Positions 1 to 6,982 of a stretch of 64,000 nucleotides of DNA are shown here, piece after piece. Source of the stretch: Spirosoma oryzicola (lineage in GTDB: Bacteria; Bacteroidota; Bacteroidia; Cytophagales; Spirosomataceae); the NCBI RefSeq assembly GCF_021233055.1, contig NZ_CP089538.1, positions 4,790,501 through 4,854,500 of the forward strand, read 5' to 3'. Positions within the stretch are counted from its first letter, which is position 1. Every line of letters begins with the position of its first letter. Made by a program: the position numbers and the translations under genes. Under the pieces are notes generated by a model that saw only the letters and a program-made list of their open reading frames with translations, searched no databases and was not told the origin of the DNA.

Positions 1-1
1 T

Positions 2-670
2 TACCAGTTCAACCGGATTAGCTATTGGGGAGCCGCTGCCTTTGTGACAATGGGATACGCTATTCTGGACAATGCCAGCATCCCCATCGTGGGCGAAGGC
101 GACAAAGAACCGAACGATACATACGTTGAGCAACTAGTTGCCAGTGCCAAAGCCGCCATCGACGAAGGTGTTCGGCTGGGTGTTGTTGATTCGAGCCGCG
201 TCGGTGTGGGTGGTCACTCGTACGGAGCCTTCATGACCGCCAACTTATTGACGCACAGCAAACTATTCAAAGGTGGTATTGCCCGCAGCGGTGCTTACAA
301 CCGGACGCTAACACCGTTTGGGTTCCAGAACGAGCAACGTTCGTACTGGCAGGCTCCCGACGTGTATAACAAAATGTCGCCCTTTATGAACGCCGACAAA
401 GTGAAAACGCCCTTGCTGCTCGTACATGGCGAAGCCGACAACAACACCGGCACGTTCCCCATTCAGTCCGAGCGATATTACAACGCGCTGAAAGGTTTCG
501 GTGCCACAACTCGTTTGGTATTCCTTCCCTACGAAAGCCACGGTTACACGGCTAAAGAGTCGTTGTTACACATGCTTTGGGAGATGAACGGCTGGCTGGA
601 TAAATACGTCAAAAACCCGGCTCCAACGGCCAAAGCTGGTCAGGCGGGCAAAGTTGGTGGTGGTAAGTAA
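2..670 (+). CDS. S9 family serine peptidase, C-terminal part (5' truncated)
   Basis: This is the catalytic end of an alpha/beta-hydrolase peptidase of the prolyl-oligopeptidase (S9) clan. The frame is open from base 2, so the true start and the N-terminal propeller lie outside the window. The visible part shows the nucleophile elbow GGHSYG, the acid loop LLVHGEADNN and the catalytic histidine in ESHGY. The text around these motifs (GIARSGAYNRTLTPFGFQ, then QSERYYNALKGFGA) resembles the glutamyl-endopeptidase-like S9 subgroup known from plant plastids and bacteria. The last 15 or so residues are a Lys/Gly/Ala-rich tail. It probably acts on peptides in the periplasm, but no signal peptide can be seen here. 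The family is certain; the subgroup is likely. Confidence 0.88.
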   Translation, partial: YQFNRISYWGAAAFVTMGYAILDNASIPIVGEGDKEPNDTYVEQLVASAKAAIDEGVRLGVVDSSRVGVGGHSYGAFMTANLLTHSKLFKGGIARSGAYNRTLTPFGFQNEQRSYWQAPDVYNKMSPFMNADKVKTPLLLVHGEADNNTGTFPIQSERYYNALKGFGATTRLVFLPYESHGYTAKESLLHMLWEMNGWLDKYVKNPAPTAKAGQAGKVGGGK

Positions 671-689
671 GCTACAGTCTATTTGTTCG

Positions 690-725
690 AAGAGCCGTCA
701 GCGAACCGTTGACGGCTCTTTGTTT
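690..725 (+). terminator. Rho-independent terminator of the S9 peptidase gene
   Basis: An 11-bp perfect stem (690-700 with 710-720) has a 9-nt loop and is followed by TGTTTTT. The stem contains the word GCCGTCA, which recurs in two other hairpins of this window. Confidence 0.75.
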
Positions 726-837
726 TTATAGCGAAACCAAAACTGTATCCCGGTCAAAACGAGTCGGGAAGAGCCAGCGGTTTCCTGAACACAACCAGTC
801 AGGGTCGGGTTGAATTCGAAAAAACAGCTAACCTAGT

Positions 838-1440
838 ATGCTTACGGCACTTGATAAACAAACCGCTCTCGTTCTAATCGATCTCCAGAAAGGCATCGTC
901 AACGGTGATAAAGCGCATCCGACGCCAATGATCATTCATAATGCTTCCCGACTAAAAGCGGCTTTTCGTCAGGCGCAATTGCCGGTTGTAGTGGTTCACG
1001 TCGAACCGATTGGCGCACCAGCATCTCTCGTTCGTTCCGAAAAAAGCAATTTTCCTAAAGACGCTGCCGGACAGCAACAGGCGCTCGACACAATGCGGGC
1101 AGCAGGCTTTTTCGATATTGTGGAGCCAATCAAACCAGAACCCGATGACGTCCAGATCACGAAAGAAACCTGGGATGCCTTCTACAACACCTCTCTGCAC
1201 GAAGAATTACAGAAACTAAACGTAACAGGTATCGTCTTGGCGGGAATCTCAACCAGCATTGGTGTGGAAGGAACGGCTCGTTCGGCAAATGAGCGTGGCT
1301 ATAACCTTACTTTCGCCACCGACGCCATGACGGATACAGTGGCCGCTGCCCATCATAACAGCCTGACATACATTTTCCCCCGCATCGGCGAACTAGCGAC
1401 CACCGACGAAATTATCGCCATGTTGCCCGACAGGACCTGA
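838..1440 (+). CDS. Isochorismatase-family hydrolase lacking the catalytic cysteine
   Basis: This is a 200-residue single-domain protein of the isochorismatase-like fold, the usual length for the family. Asp15 (LIDLQKG) and Lys109 (TKETWDAF) of the family's catalytic triad are present. The third residue, a cysteine in nicotinamidases and related amidases, is Gly142 in the segment STSIGVEGTAR. EntB-type isochorismatases also lack this cysteine and hydrolyse a vinyl ether, so an amidase function is unlikely. The substrate is unknown. No siderophore or phenazine genes are nearby. No signal peptide is seen, so it should be cytoplasmic. It appears to be a single-gene unit. Confidence 0.85.
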   Translation: MLTALDKQTALVLIDLQKGIVNGDKAHPTPMIIHNASRLKAAFRQAQLPVVVVHVEPIGAPASLVRSEKSNFPKDAAGQQQALDTMRAAGFFDIVEPIKPEPDDVQITKETWDAFYNTSLHEELQKLNVTGIVLAGISTSIGVEGTARSANERGYNLTFATDAMTDTVAAAHHNSLTYIFPRIGELATTDEIIAMLPDRT

Positions 1441-1580
1441 CTATCATCTACGCACCATTGTCTAACGGACATGTCGATAAATTGCCAAACAACAACCTTT
1501 AAGAGCCTTTTAATAACCCATATTCGTTGCATTAGTTATTTATACGAAGGGTCATAATCCTAAAATAAAAGTCAACGCAT

Positions 1581-2138
1581 ATGAAACGGTTATTTTTTAT
1601 CGCCCTGTTGGGACTGGCAACCAGTCTGACGCAGGCTCAAAATGTCACAGTAAACAGCGAAACCAAACCAAACACGGATTTTAGTCGCTACAAGTCTTAT
1701 GTTTGGGCATCGCAGGTGGATAGCAAGCTCGATCCAGGCTATTATTTCCTAAACGACCTGGTTTTGAAGAAACAGATTCGGGAAGCCGTCGGCTTCGCTA
1801 TGGATGGCCGGGGTTACAAATTCAATCGGCAGGCGCCCGATCTGATTGTTAACTTCCGAGTGTTCGACAAGCCAACAACAATAAAGGGCTACACAAGTGC
1901 AGGTTCAGACTATTTTAGTTCCAATGAAGTTCAGGCGCTGGGTGATGAGCAGGACATTAAAGTAGAAGCAGGTACCATTCTGATCAATCTTATTGATACA
2001 AAAACCGATCAGGCTGTTTGGCAGGGTCTGGCGTCGGGTTTAACGTCCAACAACGGCTTCGATCGTCAGCAAGGTAAAATCCGCGAAGCCATCAACCTGA
2101 TATTTAACAAATACCCCTACCGAGCCGATAAATTCTAA
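1581..2138 (+). CDS. DUF4136 domain secreted protein
   Basis: This is a 185-residue protein with a clear signal peptide (about residues 1-20, ending SLTQAQ) and no lipobox cysteine. The mature part matches the DUF4136 pattern: a start near TDFSRYKSYVWA, a central strand-rich segment with PDLIVNFRVFD, and a C-terminal part with INLIDTKTDQAVWQG and IREAINLIFNKYP. Members are small envelope proteins of unknown function, often lipoproteins; this one appears soluble or loosely attached. It stands alone and converges on the HNH endonuclease gene, with a shared terminator between them. Confidence 0.8.
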   Translation: MKRLFFIALLGLATSLTQAQNVTVNSETKPNTDFSRYKSYVWASQVDSKLDPGYYFLNDLVLKKQIREAVGFAMDGRGYKFNRQAPDLIVNFRVFDKPTTIKGYTSAGSDYFSSNEVQALGDEQDIKVEAGTILINLIDTKTDQAVWQGLASGLTSNNGFDRQQGKIREAINLIFNKYPYRADKF

Positions 2139-2153
2139 TTGGCCGTTCGTTCC

Positions 2154-2190
2154 AAAAAGTGCGTCGCTTCCCCGAAGCGACGCACTTTTT
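2154..2190. terminator. Bidirectional terminator between convergent genes
   Basis: A perfect 17-bp stem (2154-2170 with 2174-2190) has a 3-nt loop. It has A5 at the left edge and T-rich sequence at the right, so it can serve both the DUF4136 gene and the HNH gene. Confidence 0.88.
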
Positions 2191-2200
2191 TTATGCTATA

Positions 2201-3154
2201 CTACCCTTTAAACCTTGTTTTCATATGCCACTGAAAACATTCAATTTTAGGGTAATGTACTTCTCCAAACGGCAACCGCAGGGGTTGACCATGAAATTGC
2301 TTTAAATTGTAAGTGCTTTCTGTGTTGTCAGCCAGGGATGGGGACACGACCACCCGAAAGCCATCGTCTACACTGATCATACCCCGGTCAAAAGCCGTAT
2401 GCAGGTTAGGGCATAAAGCGATCCCATTGGTTACCTTATCGTCACCGGAAATGCTAATTGGCACAATATGGCAGGCTTCGACCAAAGACGAACCATCTGT
2501 GGCAATCACTTTCATTCTTGAAATGGCACACGTAAAGTCATATACTTTTGGAATCAGTCTCTTAAACAAGCCGCCCCGTACGAACCGTATTTCTTCATCA
2601 TCAACAACCGCCGACGGTGTGTATGATACTTCTTTTTCGTTTAACAGGTCGGCTTCCAGATCAAGAACATAGCTGTACTTTGTGTTTTTCACCCGCGTAA
2701 ATTCGGCCTTGGTTTCGGCGAAGTACTGATCAAGTACTACCTTCTTCAAATAAAGACGAGCGGACTCGTTGTTTAGTAGTAGAAATAGATCGTCGGAGAA
2801 ATACCCGTAACCCAACCGGTCGTTGAGCGTCTGAAAACTCCGAATATACGTATCTAAGCGTGGCCCTGCTTTCGTTTTAAGGAACCAGAACCCATCGTTC
2901 TGCAAGTAAAAAAGCGGCTGGGTGAAATCATCCTTGTGCGCTGTCTTGACCAGTAACGCAAAGTTTTCTTTAAACGTCGCCACCAGTTCAGGTGTGACTT
3001 TTACACAATTGTCGGTTAGGAAGCCTTTCTCGATTAACTCAAAAAGAGTAAGCAACAAAACGGGTTTATGGGGAGCCTTGCCGTAACGGGTACCGCCTTG
3101 TTTAAGTTTTTTGAGTCTTTGGCTGTATGAGGCTAATTGGGACTGATTAAGCAC
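2201..3154 (-). CDS. HNH endonuclease with N-terminal recognition domain
   Basis: This is a 317-residue protein. The C-terminal third is an HNH nuclease: Cys209, then ACHIVP with His229, then NGIALCPNLHTAFDRG with Asn243, Asn250, His252 and Asp256. This layout is that of the McrA-like or putative restriction endonuclease group. The N-terminal 150 residues form a separate domain with the segment YGKAPHKPVLLL (residues 24-35). That segment is reminiscent of DNA-modification-recognition (sulfur-binding type) domains fused to HNH nucleases. No methyltransferase, Dnd genes or other restriction subunit is adjacent, so a stand-alone modification-dependent nuclease is a reasonable inference. The nuclease call is firm; the recognition function is not. 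Confidence 0.8.
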   Translation of the reverse strand: MLNQSQLASYSQRLKKLKQGGTRYGKAPHKPVLLLTLFELIEKGFLTDNCVKVTPELVATFKENFALLVKTAHKDDFTQPLFYLQNDGFWFLKTKAGPRLDTYIRSFQTLNDRLGYGYFSDDLFLLLNNESARLYLKKVVLDQYFAETKAEFTRVKNTKYSYVLDLEADLLNEKEVSYTPSAVVDDEEIRFVRGGLFKRLIPKVYDFTCAISRMKVIATDGSSLVEACHIVPISISGDDKVTNGIALCPNLHTAFDRGMISVDDGFRVVVSPSLADNTESTYNLKQFHGQPLRLPFGEVHYPKIECFQWHMKTRFKG

Positions 3155-3272
3155 GGTAAACTCACTTCTGAATAGTAAGCGATAAAGATAACTGTATTTA
3201 GGTAAAATTGGCCACTTCCCCTTTTTGCCTTATTTTTATCGGCTTGTAACCCAATCATCAGAATACATACCT

Positions 3273-4742
3273 ATGAAAACACAATTTCTCACAACGGCTT
3301 TATTGTTACCCTTCCTAGCGGTGGCACAACCAAAGCCCAAAAAAGCGGCTTCCTCAGCTGTCGATGCCGATAAGAAAACGGTCATTGCTGATCTGGATAA
3401 GCGATTCCCCGAATACGCCGGAATTTCCAAGCAGATCTGGGATTTTGCCGAGTTAGGGTATCAGGAAGAGAAAAGCGCTCAGTTGCTCGAAGAACAGTTG
3501 AAAAAAGAAGGGTTTGAGGTGCAGACAGGCGTAGCGGGTATCCCAACGGCTTTTGTGGCGACGTACGGTTCAGGCAAACCTGTCATCGGTATTTTGGGTG
3601 AGTACGATGCGCTGCCCGGTCTGGCGACGGAAGCGAAACCTGATTTTACACCCATCCAGGGACAGAAAGGCGGACATGGTTGCGGTCATAATTTGTTTGG
3701 AACGGCTTCCGTTGCGGCTGCTACCGAAATAAAGGATTGGCTAAAACGCTCGGGTCACTCGGGAACAATCAAAATTTACGGCTGCCCTGCCGAAGAAGGG
3801 GGTTCGGGTAAGGTTTACATGGTGCGTGAAGGCTTGTTCAAGGACGTTGATGTTGTGTTGCACTGGCATCCTGGCGCGCAGAATGCAGCCGACGCGAGTA
3901 CGTCACTGGCGAATAAAAATGCCAAATTTCGCTTTAAGGGAATTGCGGCTCACGCAGCGGCCTCACCCGAACGGGGACGCTCGGCCCTAGATGGCGTCGA
4001 AGCCATGGACTATATGGTCAACATGATGCGTGAGCATATCCCATCCGACACGCGTATTCACTACGTCATCACGCGCGGTGGTGAAGCGCCCAACGTAGTT
4101 CCAGCTTTTGCCGAAGTTTATTATTACGCTCGTCACAAAGACCGCGACATCCTGCAAAGCGTTTGGAAACGCATTGAAAATGCCGCCGAAGGAGCCGCAA
4201 AAGGTACAGGTACGCAGGTTGAATGGGAAGTGCTGGGTGGCGTTTACAACCTATTGCCCAACGTTACACTGGCCGAAGTAATGCACCAGAACCTGCAAAC
4301 TGTTGGTGGTGTCAACTACACGCCCGAAGAAATAGCGTTCGCGAACAAGATCAGTCAAACGTTCAACGGCCCAAAAATCCCCATCGAAAGCGCAGCCAAC
4401 GTCAACGATTTTCGTACCGCATCCGAAACAACAACCAGCAGTGCATCAACCGATGTTGGCGATGTAAGCTGGGTAGTTCCTACCGTTGGTCTGTCAACCG
4501 CAACCTGGGTACCAGGTTCGTCGGCACACAGCTGGCAATCGACAGCCGCCAGTGGCATGAGTATCGGTCAGAAAGGTATGCTCGTAGCGGCAAAAACTAT
4601 CGCACTAACGGCTCTCGACTTATACAAAACGCCTGCTCTCATCGAGAAAGCCCGTGCCGAATGGGTTCAGAAACGCGGGGCCGATTTTAAGTACGAAGCG
4701 TTACTTGGCAACAGAAAACCAGCGCTGGATTATCGGAAATAA
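3273..4742 (+). CDS. Exported M20-family amidohydrolase (AbgB-like)
   Basis: This is a metal-dependent amidohydrolase of the M20D group (aminoacylase, p-aminobenzoyl-glutamate hydrolase). I start it at base 3273 because this gives a proper signal peptide (MKTQFLTTALLLPFLAVAQ); an upstream in-frame extension of 16 codons does not. That gives 489 residues. Metal and catalytic signatures are GEYDALPGL (109-117), GGHGCGHN with Cys137 and His139, AEEGGSGK with Glu174-Glu175, and HWHPG with His197 and His199. A dimerisation domain with AHAAASPERGRSALDG follows. It probably hydrolyses an N-acyl or aminobenzoyl amide in the periplasm. The substrate cannot be read from the sequence. Confidence 0.87.
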   Translation: MKTQFLTTALLLPFLAVAQPKPKKAASSAVDADKKTVIADLDKRFPEYAGISKQIWDFAELGYQEEKSAQLLEEQLKKEGFEVQTGVAGIPTAFVATYGSGKPVIGILGEYDALPGLATEAKPDFTPIQGQKGGHGCGHNLFGTASVAAATEIKDWLKRSGHSGTIKIYGCPAEEGGSGKVYMVREGLFKDVDVVLHWHPGAQNAADASTSLANKNAKFRFKGIAAHAAASPERGRSALDGVEAMDYMVNMMREHIPSDTRIHYVITRGGEAPNVVPAFAEVYYYARHKDRDILQSVWKRIENAAEGAAKGTGTQVEWEVLGGVYNLLPNVTLAEVMHQNLQTVGGVNYTPEEIAFANKISQTFNGPKIPIESAANVNDFRTASETTTSSASTDVGDVSWVVPTVGLSTATWVPGSSAHSWQSTAASGMSIGQKGMLVAAKTIALTALDLYKTPALIEKARAEWVQKRGADFKYEALLGNRKPALDYRK

Positions 4743-4795
4743 AAGAGAAAGCACGAAAGAGTGAATGAGCGACTGTCCAGTTCCTGTAAAGTATA

Positions 4796-4803
4796 TACCT
4801 TTG
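4796..4803 (+). promoter_or_regulatory. Candidate -7 box for aspS
   Basis: TACCTTTG matches the Bacteroidota -7 consensus TAnnTTTG exactly. No good TTG element is found at the expected upstream distance. The implied leader is about 95 nt. Confidence 0.45.
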
Positions 4804-4902
4804 CGGCATTCTATTAAAAGAAAGGAACCGAATAGCTGATTCAGGACGTAGTTTCTGCCTGTTCATTCGCTCTTTCCTCTATCACTCTTTTGCTCATTAG
4901 AA

Positions 4903-6690
4903 ATGCTTCGAACGCATACCTGCGGAGAACTCCGCCTTACTGACGTTAACAAGACGGTCGAACTGACTGGCTGGGTCCAGACCATTCGTGATAAGGGTGG
5001 TGTATTGTGGATTGACCTTCGCGACCGGTACGGTATTACGCAACTTCTGCTCGAAGACGGCCAGACAGCACCCGAACTCTTTGCAACTGCCCGCTCGCTG
5101 GGCCGCGAATTTGTCCTGAAAGCAACAGGAACGGTGATCGAACGGAAGTCGAAAAACCCGAATATACCAACGGGTGATATTGAAATTAAGGTGACGGCGC
5201 TGGACATTCTGAATGCAGCTAAGCTACCTCCTTTCCTCATCGAAGATGATACCGACGGTGGCGACGATCTGCGGATGAAGTACCGCTACCTTGATCTGCG
5301 TCGCAATCCGGTTCGCCGAAATCTTGAACTGCGTCATCGGATGGCCCAGCAGACGCGGCTTTACATGGACGGTCAAGACTTCATCGAAGTTGAAACACCG
5401 GTATTGATTAAGTCAACGCCCGAAGGAGCCCGCGATTTTGTGGTACCAAGTCGCATGAATCCGGGTGAGTTCTACGCGCTTCCGCAATCACCGCAGACGT
5501 TCAAGCAATTGTTGATGGTATCGGGTTTTGATCGGTACTACCAGATTGTGAAGTGTTTTCGCGATGAAGATTTACGCGCCGACCGTCAGCCTGAGTTTAC
5601 GCAGATCGACTGTGAAATGTCGTTCGTAGAGCAGGAAGATATTCTGAACATGTTTGAAGGGCTGATTCGTCATCTGTTCAAAGCCGTTAAAGGTGTTGAT
5701 CTGGCCGAAGTGCCCCGGATGACCTATGCCGATGCGATGCGCCTGTACGGTTCCGATAAGCCGGATACCCGTTTCGACATGCAGTTTACCGAACTGAAAG
5801 CGGTCCGGCGTCCCGGCACGTTTGACACCATCGACCTGACATCGGGCAAAGGATTCGGCGTATTCGACTCGGCAGAGTTGGTAGTAGGCATTAACGCACC
5901 GGGTTGTGCACACTACACCCGCAAACAACTCGACGAACTGACCGACTGGATCAAACGTCCCCAGGTTGGCGCAAAAGGATTGATCTACGTCCGCTACAAC
6001 GAGGACGGTACGCTGAAATCGTCAGTTGACAAGTTTTATAGCGAAGACGATCTGAAAAAATGGGCGGTTCAGTTCAATGCCAAACCGGGTGATCTGATGC
6101 TGATTATTTCGGGTGATGCCAACAAAGCCCGTAAACAGCTGAACGAACTCCGTCTGGAAATGGGCAGTCGGCTCGGCCTGCGCGATCCAAACGTGTTTAG
6201 CAGCCTGTGGGTATTGGACTTCCCCCTGCTCGAATACGGCGAAGAAGAGCAGCGCTGGTTTGCCATGCACCACCCCTTCACGTCGCCCAAGCCAGAAGAT
6301 ATTTCGCTTCTGGACAGCGACCCAGGTGCGGTACGGGCCAACGCCTATGACCTCGTTATCAACGGAACCGAAGTCGGTGGTGGTTCCATTCGGATTTTCA
6401 ACCGTGATTTGCAGGCTCGTATGTTTAGTCTGCTCGGCTTCTCAGATGAAGAAGCGAAAGCGCAGTTTGGCTTCCTGATGGATGCTTTCGAGTACGGTGC
6501 TCCTCCGCACGGCGGAATAGCCTTTGGATTCGACCGCCTGTGCTCGATCTTCGGCGGGGCTGATTCAATCCGCGACTTCATCGCTTTCCCGAAAAACAAC
6601 TCGGGTCGCGACGTGATGATTGATTCACCGTCTACTATCAGTCAGGCTCAGCTTAATGAGCTAAAGATCGAAACGGTAGCAACAAAGTAA
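4903..6690 (+). CDS. aspS: Aspartate--tRNA ligase
   Basis: This 595-residue protein is a bacterial-type aspartyl-tRNA synthetase. It has an N-terminal anticodon-binding OB fold (1-110, [11 protein letters not shown]), a class II core and the bacterial GAD insertion. Motif 2 is [18 protein letters not shown] and motif 3 is [15 protein letters not shown]. The flipping-loop region has [13 protein letters not shown]. At the anticodon-loop position where discriminating enzymes have Leu (E. coli Leu30) and many non-discriminating ones have His, this protein has Lys31, so tRNA specificity cannot be read simply. The gene stands alone, with its own -7 box and a very long terminator hairpin. The identification is certain. 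Confidence 0.98.
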   Translation: MLRTHTCGELRLTDVNKTVELTGWVQTIRDKGGVLWIDLRDRYGITQLLLEDGQTAPELFATARSLGREFVLKATGTVIERKSKNPNIPTGDIEIKVTALDILNAAKLPPFLIEDDTDGGDDLRMKYRYLDLRRNPVRRNLELRHRMAQQTRLYMDGQDFIEVETPVLIKSTPEGARDFVVPSRMNPGEFYALPQSPQTFKQLLMVSGFDRYYQIVKCFRDEDLRADRQPEFTQIDCEMSFVEQEDILNMFEGLIRHLFKAVKGVDLAEVPRMTYADAMRLYGSDKPDTRFDMQFTELKAVRRPGTFDTIDLTSGKGFGVFDSAELVVGINAPGCAHYTRKQLDELTDWIKRPQVGAKGLIYVRYNEDGTLKSSVDKFYSEDDLKKWAVQFNAKPGDLMLIISGDANKARKQLNELRLEMGSRLGLRDPNVFSSLWVLDFPLLEYGEEEQRWFAMHHPFTSPKPEDISLLDSDPGAVRANAYDLVINGTEVGGGSIRIFNRDLQARMFSLLGFSDEEAKAQFGFLMDAFEYGAPPHGGIAFGFDRLCSIFGGADSIRDFIAFPKNNSGRDVMIDSPSTISQAQLNELKIETVATK

Positions 6691-6713
6691 TTCGCCCCAG
6701 GCGAAGCCAATAC

Positions 6714-6790
6714 AAAGCGAAGGTGTGGTGCTGTGGTGCCGTCAGGTTTAAGAACTTGACGGCACCACAGCACCACACCTTCGCTTTTTG
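6714..6790 (+). terminator. aspS: Very long hairpin terminator after aspS
   Basis: A 35-bp stem (6714-6748 with 6753-6787) contains a single G.U-type mismatch and has a 4-nt loop; TTTTT runs into its end. Most intrinsic terminators have stems a third of this length. Confidence 0.85.
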
Positions 6791-6982
6791 TATATTGGTA
6801 TATATTTCTACTGATCCAACAGCACACTAGCAGCCGCTATCCGAATAGATTTTATTGTAGCTACCTATAAAGAGTACAACAAGTAAATTTTTAAGCAAAT
6901 TTTGTATACTTAAATAAATGTCAAGCGGCTATATTCTATACTTGCCGTTTTTATTAGCATCCACCTAATACAACCTAATTAT
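6791..6982. other. AT-rich intergenic leader, no gene seen
   Basis: No credible reading frame was found. It holds a TATACTTGCCG sequence (6937-6947) that resembles a -7 box. A very similar TTAACTTGCCG lies upstream of the next large secreted gene, so the two genes may share a promoter type. Confidence 0.4.

Noticed and set aside
838..1440. Calling the isochorismatase-fold gene a nicotinamidase (pncA)
   Set aside because: The catalytic cysteine required for that reaction is replaced by Gly142.
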